DNA of 28,197 nucleotides from a virus. How positions within the stretch are numbered: the stretch's first letter is position 1; every line of letters begins with the position of its first letter. The position numbers and the translations under genes were made by a program. Under the pieces are notes generated by a model. The model searched no databases. It was given only the letters and a program-made list of their open reading frames with translations, and was not told where the DNA came from. The DNA lies in the IMG/VR virus record IMGVR_UViG_3300032296_002602, positions 1 to 28,197 of that record; one strand, given 5' to 3'. This document shows, piece after piece, positions 1-6,733 of this stretch.

Positions 1-311
1 GATAAGATGTACCAGTTTCCACCTATAAAGTGAAACTCAACACAAGCACCTTTTCCAATTTCAACTTCATCATATTGTTCGTCAATTTTGCTCTTATCAG
101 GTCTAATTGTAACTTTGGTAAGAGCTTTGACAACAATGTGGTCAGTTGTTTTACTATCTAATAACAAATCACAATGTTCAACAGTTTTAATTACAATTGC
201 GTATTCACCTGTTGTTGTGTAATTTGATTCGGAAATTAAAGCAACCTCAGATGTTTTTACTTCAATTCCATTAATAATTTTTTTACTTGGTACACTTCTT
301 AATATTGGCAT
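1..311 (-). CDS. Partial beta-rich protein of unknown function, 3' end missing
   Basis: An ATG at 311 opens a frame that runs off the left edge (103 complete codons). The start lies 4 nt after the stop of the gp13-like gene, so it is the next gene of the same leftward unit. The visible product begins MPILRSVPSKK and is a series of short alternating hydrophobic/polar strands (for example VALISES, YAIVIKT, HIVVKALTKVTI), without a signal peptide or membrane segment. Its last readable part, VEFHFIGGNWYILS, looks like the closing strand of a small beta-sandwich, so the gene probably ends soon after the window edge. Small all-beta proteins next to neck and head genes are often minor capsid or decoration components, but I recognise no family. 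The position supports a virion role; the function is unknown. Confidence 0.7.
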   Translation of the reverse strand, partial: MPILRSVPSKKIINGIEVKTSEVALISESNYTTTGEYAIVIKTVEHCDLLLDSKTTDHIVVKALTKVTIRPDKSKIDEQYDEVEIGKGACVEFHFIGGNWYIL

Positions 312-315
312 AAAA

Positions 316-1431
316 TTAAATTACGTTATATGGACTTGGGAATGCTCTAAACTTTAATTGCTTATTTAAATTTTCGGATATTAAGGCTTCTTTTTCCATT
401 TGTTTTACAGGACTTAATCTTTCAAGACGAAGTTTTAATTCTTCTTCAAGTTTTGCTCTTTCGTCTTTAGCTTCACCTAATAAAGATGTGTAGTCTAATG
501 TTAGTTCAGAGTCAGGGGTTTTAAGGTTACCACTGTATTTACCCCAAATACGTCCTAAAGTTTCTTTACAATATGCCGTGAACCATCTTCTAACCCATTG
601 TTGTGCGGGTGTGTTAAGGTCCTGCCAATTTAAGGCTTCTAACGGAATATCTGATGGTAATCTAACAATGTCAGGATTTTTAGCCAAACAGTCATCACGG
701 TCACCATTAGTATCGTAATACCAATACCAACATCTATATTCGTTAAATCCTATATTTGAAAAATCAAATTTTCCACCTGGTGTGTTGTATAGGTGTAATG
801 CTTTTTTTCCTTCAGGGAGTGCGGTAATTCTATATGTTAAATCACCGACAATCATTCGTTGTTTAAGATTTCTATCCGCCATTCTTAACACAACATCAAA
901 AGCCGGCATCATAAAATAACTTCCACTAGCACCAAATTGTGCATATCCACCAGGTCCACCTAACCCTGTTCCTCCAAATCCGCCAAATCCACCCATAAAT
1001 GGGTCAAACAATGAATTATTTAACTCGGCTCTCATAAACCATAAAAGTTCATTGATTTCACGACCAGCAGGAATTTCATAAATTTGTTGATTCCTGACCA
1101 AATCAACATAATCTTTTTTAAGTACCCAATCACCACCCGCTTGTAATCCAACAATCTTTGAGTATGCGTAAGTGTATTGTGTTTCCCAATCTAAACTTCT
1201 TTTAGTTAAAGCTCTGCTTAAAGACTGTTCATCAAGATTCATCCCATACAACGAAGTCCATTGTGATTCAATTAACCAATCTAAAATATATTGTTCGTAA
1301 TCCCCAATAGCAAGTTCTAATAATGAGTCCATTTGCTCATCTTCTAACTCAACACCTCTAACAGGTGCACCAAGAAGAGCTTTAATTCTTCTATATAGTT
1401 TACTTCTTTCTGGTTCTACAATAATTGCCAT
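316..1431 (-). CDS. Neck / head-tail connector protein, T4 gp13-like
   Basis: 371 aa from the ATG at 1431. A TTG 18 nt upstream also reads in frame, but it overlaps the previous stop, and the late-type heptamer sits just in front of 1431. The N-terminal part (about residues 5-60) is helical and acidic (VELEDEQMDSLLELAIGDY), as in connector proteins that begin with a helix bundle. The end (about 285-345) has W-RRWFTAYCKETLGRIWGK, then a short loop, then EAKDERAKLEEELKLRL. This matches my memory of the C-terminus of T4/cyanophage gp13, a helix with K-x-x-x-G-x-x-x-G-K followed by an EA-x-x-E-x-x-x-LEEE helix. A Gly/Phe-rich stretch (about 144-170) looks like a loop insertion. T4 gp13 (309 aa) forms the ring that closes the filled head and receives the tail. 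The gene follows the SOD fusion by 14 nt. The family call is by pattern only. Confidence 0.6.
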   Translation of the reverse strand: MAIIVEPERSKLYRRIKALLGAPVRGVELEDEQMDSLLELAIGDYEQYILDWLIESQWTSLYGMNLDEQSLSRALTKRSLDWETQYTYAYSKIVGLQAGGDWVLKKDYVDLVRNQQIYEIPAGREINELLWFMRAELNNSLFDPFMGGFGGFGGTGLGGPGGYAQFGASGSYFMMPAFDVVLRMADRNLKQRMIVGDLTYRITALPEGKKALHLYNTPGGKFDFSNIGFNEYRCWYWYYDTNGDRDDCLAKNPDIVRLPSDIPLEALNWQDLNTPAQQWVRRWFTAYCKETLGRIWGKYSGNLKTPDSELTLDYTSLLGEAKDERAKLEEELKLRLERLSPVKQMEKEALISENLNKQLKFRAFPSPYNVI

Positions 1432-1438
1432 CTTGTCT

Positions 1439-1445
1439 ATAAATA
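1439..1445 (-). promoter_or_regulatory. Late-promoter-like heptamer TATTTAT before the gp13-like gene
   Basis: On the minus strand TATTTAT lies 7 nt in front of the ATG at 1431. It fills half of the 14-nt gap after the SOD-fusion stop. It is one of ten copies that sit in gene orientation ahead of starts in this window. If it is a -10 element, the transcript would begin at or next to the start codon. Confidence 0.5.
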
Positions 1446-3008
1446 TCAAATATCTCCAAATATGTTTGATTTTGGAAATACATAATTGCCTTCAATAATT
1501 TTTGTATTTTCGTTTTTAAAGACAACTGTTTTGTTTTTATTATTAAAAACTAAATAATCGGTTTTATATTGTTTTGGTGCACTCGCACCAAACACCATAA
1601 CACTATCATCACCAAAATCTTTTACACCGCTAAATGGTTTAATTTGTGCGGTTAATCTTTGGCCATCTTTATTAATAATTGCGTCAACACCCGAAATCAT
1701 ATCTTCTTCAGAACCCAATCCACCAATTTTGTGAACGTCGTCAGTTCCAAATATTTTTCTTAACGCAATAACAGTAATATCTTCTCTTTCCTCACCTTTA
1801 GAATCGGTTTGTACCAATTTTTGTACAATATTTTGAAAAGTTTTAGATGTTGACAAGTTAAAGATTCGGTCTCTTAAATCATAAAGATATTTTGTAAATC
1901 TTTCAACTTCTTTTATTTGTGCGAATTTATCTTTATCCCTAAATGATATTGGTTTAATATTATTTTTAATTAAATAAAAATTTAAATCATTCATTAAAAT
2001 ACAAAACGAACTGTAATTTGTATTTAATTTGTTAATAACTGAACGACCTGGTTTTCCGTAATTATAAATTCCTGACATTGAACCTGGTTCATATTGGTCT
2101 TTTTCAAACCAATATTCTGAAAATTTTTCTTTCATGATTGAGTTGATTGTATTCATGAATTTATATTTTACTTGTGGGTTCATTGAAAACATTTTATTAA
2201 TTTCTTTAACCTCTGTTGTTGAACAACCTATACTCTCTCTTGTTTCAACAAGTAATTCACCCGCTAACTTTTCTTCGTTAAGTTTTTTTTCGTTTTTAGA
2301 TGTGAGAAGTTGATTAACAAAGTCCCAATTAATAACTGAGAAAAATTTTCCAATATATTCGTCTTTTTTGTTTTGGTATCTTAAATAATATGCGTGTTCC
2401 CATAAATCAAGACCCAATATTGGATATCCACCATCTTTAACTGTATTCATTAATGGGTTATCTTGGTTTGATGTGGTAACAATTTTTAATTTACCTTGAC
2501 CATTAATTACCAACCAACACCATCCTGAACCAAAATTCTTTTGTGCTTTTTCGGTGAATTGTTTTTTAAATTCTTCGTAAGAACCAAAGTCTTTTTTAAT
2601 TTTTTCCTCAACAGGACCGTTAATCGTTTGTTTCTTTGGTGATAACATTTTCCAAAACAATGCGTGGTTAAACGCCCCACCTGCATTGTTTTTAACAGTT
2701 TTGTTATATCTTGAAATACCTTTTACAATTTCTTCAAGTTCAGCATCGGCACCTTTAAGATTTGCAAGTGCTGCATTTAATTTTTCAACATACCCTTTAT
2801 AATGTTTGTTGTAATGAACATTCATTGTTTTTGGGTCAATAAATCTACCAAGTGATGAATATGAATATGGTAATCTTTCAATCCCAATTTTTTTCATTTC
2901 ATTAATAATCTCTTTTTGTTCGTTTTGTATTGATTCTTGTAGGTCTTCGTTGGTAGTTAATTTGTCTTCTAATTCTTCAATTTCGGCTTTTAATTTTTTA
3001 AATTTCAT
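1446..3008 (-). CDS. Fe/Mn superoxide dismutase domain fused to a PD-(D/E)XK-like C-terminal domain
   Basis: 520 aa, ATG at 3008. Residues 1-40 are a charged coiled coil. Residues about 44-238 are a complete Fe/Mn superoxide dismutase. All four metal ligands of the family are present: H65 (VHYNKHY), H115 (FNHALFW), D201 and H205 (LDLWEHAYY), with the FGSGWCWLV core at 159-167. The reaction is dismutation of superoxide to peroxide and oxygen. Bacterial SODs are about 200 aa; here about 280 further residues follow. The last part (about 410-490) reads GVDAII-NKDGQRLTAQIKPF, with D442 and Q455-x-K457. That spacing fits the restriction-endonuclease fold (Mrr-like enzymes use QxK), but this is a motif reading only. 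Residues 245-400 are helical and unknown. No signal peptide is visible. The doubled late motif and its place upstream of the gp13-like gene suggest late expression, possibly as a virion part. SOD call is firm; the nuclease call is tentative. Confidence 0.85.
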   Translation of the reverse strand: MKFKKLKAEIEELEDKLTTNEDLQESIQNEQKEIINEMKKIGIERLPYSYSSLGRFIDPKTMNVHYNKHYKGYVEKLNAALANLKGADAELEEIVKGISRYNKTVKNNAGGAFNHALFWKMLSPKKQTINGPVEEKIKKDFGSYEEFKKQFTEKAQKNFGSGWCWLVINGQGKLKIVTTSNQDNPLMNTVKDGGYPILGLDLWEHAYYLRYQNKKDEYIGKFFSVINWDFVNQLLTSKNEKKLNEEKLAGELLVETRESIGCSTTEVKEINKMFSMNPQVKYKFMNTINSIMKEKFSEYWFEKDQYEPGSMSGIYNYGKPGRSVINKLNTNYSSFCILMNDLNFYLIKNNIKPISFRDKDKFAQIKEVERFTKYLYDLRDRIFNLSTSKTFQNIVQKLVQTDSKGEEREDITVIALRKIFGTDDVHKIGGLGSEEDMISGVDAIINKDGQRLTAQIKPFSGVKDFGDDSVMVFGASAPKQYKTDYLVFNNKNKTVVFKNENTKIIEGNYVFPKSNIFGDI

Positions 3009-3024
3009 AATCTATCATTATCTT

Positions 3025-3035
3025 ATAAATAAATA
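3025..3035 (-). promoter_or_regulatory. Doubled late-promoter-like motif before the SOD fusion gene
   Basis: The minus strand reads TATTTATTTAT, two overlapping copies of the heptamer seen ahead of virion genes. The near copy ends 16 nt before the ATG at 3008. It lies in the 41-nt gap after the helicase stop, so the SOD gene can be transcribed independently of the helicase. Confidence 0.5.
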
Positions 3036-3049
3036 GATTTTCAAAAAAC

Positions 3050-4816
3050 TTACCTCTTACCAAAAATTTGATTCATAATTTCTTGTACAATCTCAGCCCT
3101 GCCCACGTTATCACCCATTACGGTTTCAAAAATATTTTTCTTTTTGTTGAGAATATCATAAATTGTACCCTCAATAGTATTTTCAAATATTGGATAATAT
3201 ACAGATACGTTTGATTTTTGTCCGTATCTATAACTTCGGTCTTCAGCTTGTGCGTGGTCTGATGGAACAAATGATAAATCATTCATAATAACCGCCTCAG
3301 CGGCAGTAAGTGTTATACCAACACCCGCAGCTTTTAAGTTACCAACAAACACTTTTATTTTGTCATTGTTTTGAAATTCATCAACAGCGTTTTGTCTTTT
3401 CGCTGGTGAACATGAACCATCCAAGTAAACGGCTTGTTTACCAAAATGTTCATAAATCTTATTTAAGGAATCGGTAAAGTTTGTAAAAACTATTACTTTT
3501 TTATCTTGTTCTAATATATTCTCAACCAATTCAATGGTTGAACGTATTTTTTCTTGTGCAATTACCTGACGTACTTTTGTTAACTTGGTAAATTGAACGG
3601 TTAATGATGAACTCTCATCGGTATTTTTTTCATACCAATCAAAATACTCACCCATTAATTCTTCATATTCTTTTGATTTTAATCTCAAATAAACGGGGGT
3701 GATAATTTTATCAGGTAAATCTAATACATCTGTTTTTAATCTTCTTAATACTTGTCTTGTTGTTCGGTCTCTTAACTCTTCTAAATTTGAAGCACCCATA
3801 ACATTCCAAACTTTTCTATTACCAACTTTGAATTGGTATCCATTACAATATCTAACAACATATGCCATCCAATTTGCCGCCACGGGCGATTCAATAAGTT
3901 CCAACAAATTAAAATAATTCATTGGTCGTGATGTCATTGGTGTTCCTGTTAACAACCACAATCTGTCAACCCCCTTCACAAAGTCGTTGATTAATTTTGT
4001 TCTTTGTGCGGTTTTATTTTGAATATAATGTGCTTCATCAATAATGACCAAATCAAAATTACTTTTTAAAACACGAGAGTTGTCCCTGTCTTTTGGGTCG
4101 TGAAAGTTTTTTAGAATGTCGTAATTAACAATTACAAAATCAGCATCCTCATATCTTTTACTTCCGCAGATATATGTTGAGCGTTTTGTGTAATTTTCAA
4201 TTTCTCTTTGCCAGTTAATCTTTAATGATGCTGGACAAATAATTAAAACTTTTTTGGCTTCAGTTTCCAATGCCGCCACAATGGTTGATGTTGTCTTACC
4301 CAATCCCATATCATCGGCTAAAATAAACCTTTTGGTTTTTACAAGTTTTTCTACCGCCTCAACTTGGTGTGAAAGAAGTGGTCTATGTGAATACTTTGAA
4401 TAATCAATTTCTTTATAGTATTGTTCGGGGTTTTTGATGATTGCAGCTTTTGGTAACCAAAAATCAGTTAAAGGTTCACTCTCAAAAAAACGACCCCAAA
4501 TATGATAAGACTTATCTTTTTCAACTAATAACTTTTCAATCCACACTTGTTTTGGTGGAACGGTATAAAGTTTTTCGTTTGATATTTTTTCAGAAAAATA
4601 ATCATCCAACTCAACCCATTTTTTTGCAACTTTTGGTGTTGTGTTTGAATAATTTAAAATGTATTCACATTGACTTCTTGTTGGAATACCACGTTTGTTT
4701 GGGTTAAAAATACCTTTTAATTTTAGGATATAGTTATTTGCACCCTGATAATCATGTAAGGTATTAAGGGCTTTTTGTTCTAATAATCCTGAGTTTTCAA
4801 TTATGGGGTTTTCCAA
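3050..4816 (-). CDS. SNF2-family (SMARCAL1-like) DEAH-box DNA helicase/translocase
   Basis: 588 aa. The two RecA-like lobes are complete. Lobe 1 has Walker A DDMGLGKT (168-175), motif Ia ICPASLKINW (193-202), DEAH (260-263) and motif III LLTGTP (288-293). Lobe 2 has VIVFTNF (441-447), VYLDGS (463-468) and motif VI QAEDRSYRYGQ (523-533). DDMGLGKT with RSYRYGQ is diagnostic for SNF2 enzymes, which use ATP to translocate on duplex DNA; the short SMARCAL1-like forms act in fork or branch remodelling. Residues 1-145 are an N-terminal region I do not recognise. No ATG is available: the first in-frame codon able to start is TTG at 4816, an in-frame TAA lies 15 nt upstream of it, and the next Met is inside Walker A. 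The late heptamer is missing in front, so expression is probably earlier than for the virion genes. It likely serves replication or recombination, as UvsW does in T4, but it is not a UvsW orthologue by motif. Confidence 0.88.
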   Translation of the reverse strand: MENPIIENSGLLEQKALNTLHDYQGANNYILKLKGIFNPNKRGIPTRSQCEYILNYSNTTPKVAKKWVELDDYFSEKISNEKLYTVPPKQVWIEKLLVEKDKSYHIWGRFFESEPLTDFWLPKAAIIKNPEQYYKEIDYSKYSHRPLLSHQVEAVEKLVKTKRFILADDMGLGKTTSTIVAALETEAKKVLIICPASLKINWQREIENYTKRSTYICGSKRYEDADFVIVNYDILKNFHDPKDRDNSRVLKSNFDLVIIDEAHYIQNKTAQRTKLINDFVKGVDRLWLLTGTPMTSRPMNYFNLLELIESPVAANWMAYVVRYCNGYQFKVGNRKVWNVMGASNLEELRDRTTRQVLRRLKTDVLDLPDKIITPVYLRLKSKEYEELMGEYFDWYEKNTDESSSLTVQFTKLTKVRQVIAQEKIRSTIELVENILEQDKKVIVFTNFTDSLNKIYEHFGKQAVYLDGSCSPAKRQNAVDEFQNNDKIKVFVGNLKAAGVGITLTAAEAVIMNDLSFVPSDHAQAEDRSYRYGQKSNVSVYYPIFENTIEGTIYDILNKKKNIFETVMGDNVGRAEIVQEIMNQIFGKR

Positions 4817-4857
4817 ATCAAAATAGTTTTAATAAAGAAATATAATCAATTTTCTTG

Positions 4858-4864
4858 TATTTAT
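4858..4864 (+). promoter_or_regulatory. Late-promoter-like heptamer TATTTAT before the gp14-like gene
   Basis: It lies in the 53-nt divergent gap between the helicase and the neck genes, 5 nt before the ATG at 4870. A -10 element this close would give an almost leaderless mRNA. The opposite (helicase) strand shows no copy in this gap. Confidence 0.5.
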
Positions 4865-4869
4865 CAATA

Positions 4870-5382
4870 ATGACAAATAAAGTACCAATTACACGAATAT
4901 CCAAATTCTTTGGTGAACAGGATTTTAACCTAAATATATCTATGGGTGAGGAATGGTTATATGGTGATATGAACTTTACATTGGTTTTATATCGTGTTGA
5001 TAAGAATAAAACAAATCAAGATGATGTTTATGGTGAGGCTTTAACAGACTCGGTGTCTTATTTGGCACCTGTTGAAATTAAAGCGTTTGTTAAAATTGAA
5101 GCACCGAGTCAAGCGACTTTTGGTAATTCAAAATTAAGTCAAACTGAACCAGGTAATTTGATTATGAGTGTATATCTTCACTATTTGGAAGAAGAAGCAA
5201 TTACAATCTCATATGGTGATTACATTGGATATCCTGAAACTGAAAGTAGAATGAGATATTATTCGGTTGCTGATGACGGAAGGATTATATCTGACAATAA
5301 ACACACATATGGTGGATACAAACCATTTTATAGAACATTTGTTTGTACACCTGTAAGTGAAGACGAATTTAAAGGAATATAA
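4870..5382 (+). CDS. Putative neck protein, T4 gp14-like
   Basis: 170 aa from the ATG at 4870. An upstream in-frame TTG at 4855 would place the promoter motif inside the gene, so I reject it. The product has no signal peptide or membrane segment and is beta-rich. It has a DDVYGEAL segment (about 52-59), a long strand-rich core, then ISYGDYIGYP (about 118-127) and RYYSVADDG. T4 gp14 (256 aa) has a similar order: an FGEDL segment, a core, and a GDLIYFP-type strand before the C-terminus. Together with the next gene (gp15-like, sharing a TAATG overlap) and the gp13-like gene nearby, the context fits the head-completion/neck ring on which the tail docks. The match is by motif order only; a generic head-closure protein is the alternative. 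Confidence 0.5.
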   Translation: MTNKVPITRISKFFGEQDFNLNISMGEEWLYGDMNFTLVLYRVDKNKTNQDDVYGEALTDSVSYLAPVEIKAFVKIEAPSQATFGNSKLSQTEPGNLIMSVYLHYLEEEAITISYGDYIGYPETESRMRYYSVADDGRIISDNKHTYGGYKPFYRTFVCTPVSEDEFKGI

Positions 5383-6446
5383 TGGCATTACCAAAAAAAC
5401 TTCTTAAATCAATTTCTTTAACACCAAAGAAAATTCTTCAACCAAGAAGGGAAGAGTTATTAGAACAAATCCAAAAAGATGGAACGTATCTTCCAAAAGG
5501 AATATATCATGCCGATTTGGATAGGGGGATGTTGGATTTTGTTAAGAATGATTTGGGAATCAATGTTAACGGAAAAGTTGTTAACACAGTTGATGTTATT
5601 ATTACCACTCAGAACTGGGCTCAGTTTACACAGACTTGGAATTTCCAAGATTTAGATTCAAACATTAAACCACCTTTTGTTGCAACGGTTAGAAAACCTG
5701 AAACACCTTATGGAACAAATCAGGGTGCAACAAATTATAGAATACCAGGTAGACCTTTGTTTCAATACGCATTGGTTCCAAATTTTGACGGAGCAAGAAA
5801 TGGTATGGATGTTTATAAAATACCACAACCAATTCCTGTTGATATTACATATGAAGTGAAAATTTTCACAAACAGAATGAGGGAACTAAACTCATTCAAT
5901 CAAAAAGTACTTGATAAATTTTCATCAAGACAATCATACGCTTTAATTAAAGGTAGATATATTCCAATCATTATGGATAGTATTTCAGATGAGTCGGTTG
6001 TTGAATTACAAAAAAGAAGATACTTTATTCAAAATTACACTTTTAAAATGTTAGGTGTTTTATTGGATGAAGAACAGTTTGAGGTTGCACCTGCGGTATC
6101 AAGAGTGTTAACTATGGTTGATGTTAGCACAAAAACAAGAGCGAGAAAGGCAGTATCAAAAGAACCTAACCCCGATACTATACCAACAAATTATCAATTT
6201 ATTGGTTCTAACACAATTTTAAATCAAAATTCATTACCAACCAATTATGATTTTTATTTTGTAAATTCAAATAATGTTGAACATTATAGTGCATTCACTA
6301 TAACACAAGGAACGGAATTATATATTGGAAAAGATTTACCTTATTTTCCTATGGGTCCCGATACAGGATTAAAAGTTGTTATTGAGAAACAATCTGGTAA
6401 CACAAACAAAGATTCAAATATTTTATTTGATATCAAATTAGTCTAA
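5382..6446 (+). CDS. Tail completion / sheath stabiliser, T4 gp15-like
   Basis: 354 aa. The ATG at 5382 overlaps the previous stop as TAATG, implying translational coupling. Residues about 150-215 contain PVDITYEVKIFTNRMREL, then a helix and KFSSRQSYAL. This is the signature region of gp15-type tail terminators, with Y-E-(V/I)-x-I-(F/Y) followed by a helix and a P/S-x-F-x-x-x-Y segment. T4 gp15 (272 aa) forms a hexamer that caps the finished tail tube and sheath and binds the neck. This version is longer; the last 100 residues (NYQFIGSNTIL onward) are an extra beta-rich extension. Its stop overlaps the stop of the small leftward gene at 6438-6608 by a few bases. Confidence 0.65.
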   Translation: MALPKKLLKSISLTPKKILQPRREELLEQIQKDGTYLPKGIYHADLDRGMLDFVKNDLGINVNGKVVNTVDVIITTQNWAQFTQTWNFQDLDSNIKPPFVATVRKPETPYGTNQGATNYRIPGRPLFQYALVPNFDGARNGMDVYKIPQPIPVDITYEVKIFTNRMRELNSFNQKVLDKFSSRQSYALIKGRYIPIIMDSISDESVVELQKRRYFIQNYTFKMLGVLLDEEQFEVAPAVSRVLTMVDVSTKTRARKAVSKEPNPDTIPTNYQFIGSNTILNQNSLPTNYDFYFVNSNNVEHYSAFTITQGTELYIGKDLPYFPMGPDTGLKVVIEKQSGNTNKDSNILFDIKLV

Positions 6447-6608
6447 CGGGTCACCGTAAATGTCGGTTTTTACACGACATTTTTCTTTGATTAAATTTTC
6501 TAAAAATCCGTAAATTTTAAGTCCATTAAGTTCACAATACTTTTTAAGAATTGCGTGTGATTCTTCAGAAATCTTTATATTCTTTATTTTCTTGGGGGTT
6601 TTTTTCAT
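6438..6608 (-). CDS. Small ribbon-helix-helix-like protein
   Basis: 56 aa. ATG at 6608, stop at 6438, just inside the 3' end of the gp15-like gene (convergent stops). The product starts with a lysine-rich tail (MKKTPKKIKN). It then shows a strand (IKI), S-EES-HAILKKYC, a GLKI turn and a second helix (YGFLENLIKEKC). This is the layout of ribbon-helix-helix DNA-binding proteins: I-x-I-S-x-E-x-H-x-x-L-K, G-x-K-I, F-x-E-x-L-I. Such dimers bind operators through the N-terminal beta-strand. A late-type heptamer lies 37 nt upstream on the same strand. It is the only leftward gene between the neck and tail clusters. A transcriptional switch role is possible, but only the fold resemblance is visible. 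Confidence 0.6.
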   Translation of the reverse strand: MKKTPKKIKNIKISEESHAILKKYCELNGLKIYGFLENLIKEKCRVKTDIYGDPLD

Positions 6609-6645
6609 AAGGTAGAAAAAAGGAAGAATTTATTCATACTGATTT

Positions 6646-6652
6646 ATAAATA
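6646..6652 (-). promoter_or_regulatory. Late-promoter-like heptamer for the small leftward gene
   Basis: The minus strand reads TATTTAT, 37 nt before the ATG at 6608. With the rightward copy at 6689-6695 it makes a divergent pair 36 nt apart in the 125-nt gap before the tail sheath gene. Nothing else is visible in that gap. Confidence 0.45.
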
Positions 6653-6688
6653 GTATCCTTATACTAAGTTTTTTACAAAAATCAACAA

Positions 6689-6695
6689 TATTTAT
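6689..6695 (+). promoter_or_regulatory. Late-promoter-like heptamer before the tail sheath gene
   Basis: TATTTAT followed by a 38-nt A-rich leader to the ATG at 6734. The leader has no Shine-Dalgarno sequence. This is one of the two longest leaders; the other precedes the tail tube gene. Both genes encode very high-copy virion proteins. Confidence 0.5.
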
Positions 6696-6733
6696 GTATT
6701 AAATAAAACAACTTATAAAAAAACAAACAAATA

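Noticed and set aside
1432-1449. TTG start for the gp13-like protein at 1449
   Set aside because: It would overlap the previous stop codon and include the promoter motif as coding sequence.
4817-4857. Possible Bacteroidota-type -7 box (TAnnTTTG) for the helicase
   Set aside because: The minus strand has TATTTTG, one base short of the consensus and almost on the TTG start, with no matching -33 box. Not strong enough to annotate.
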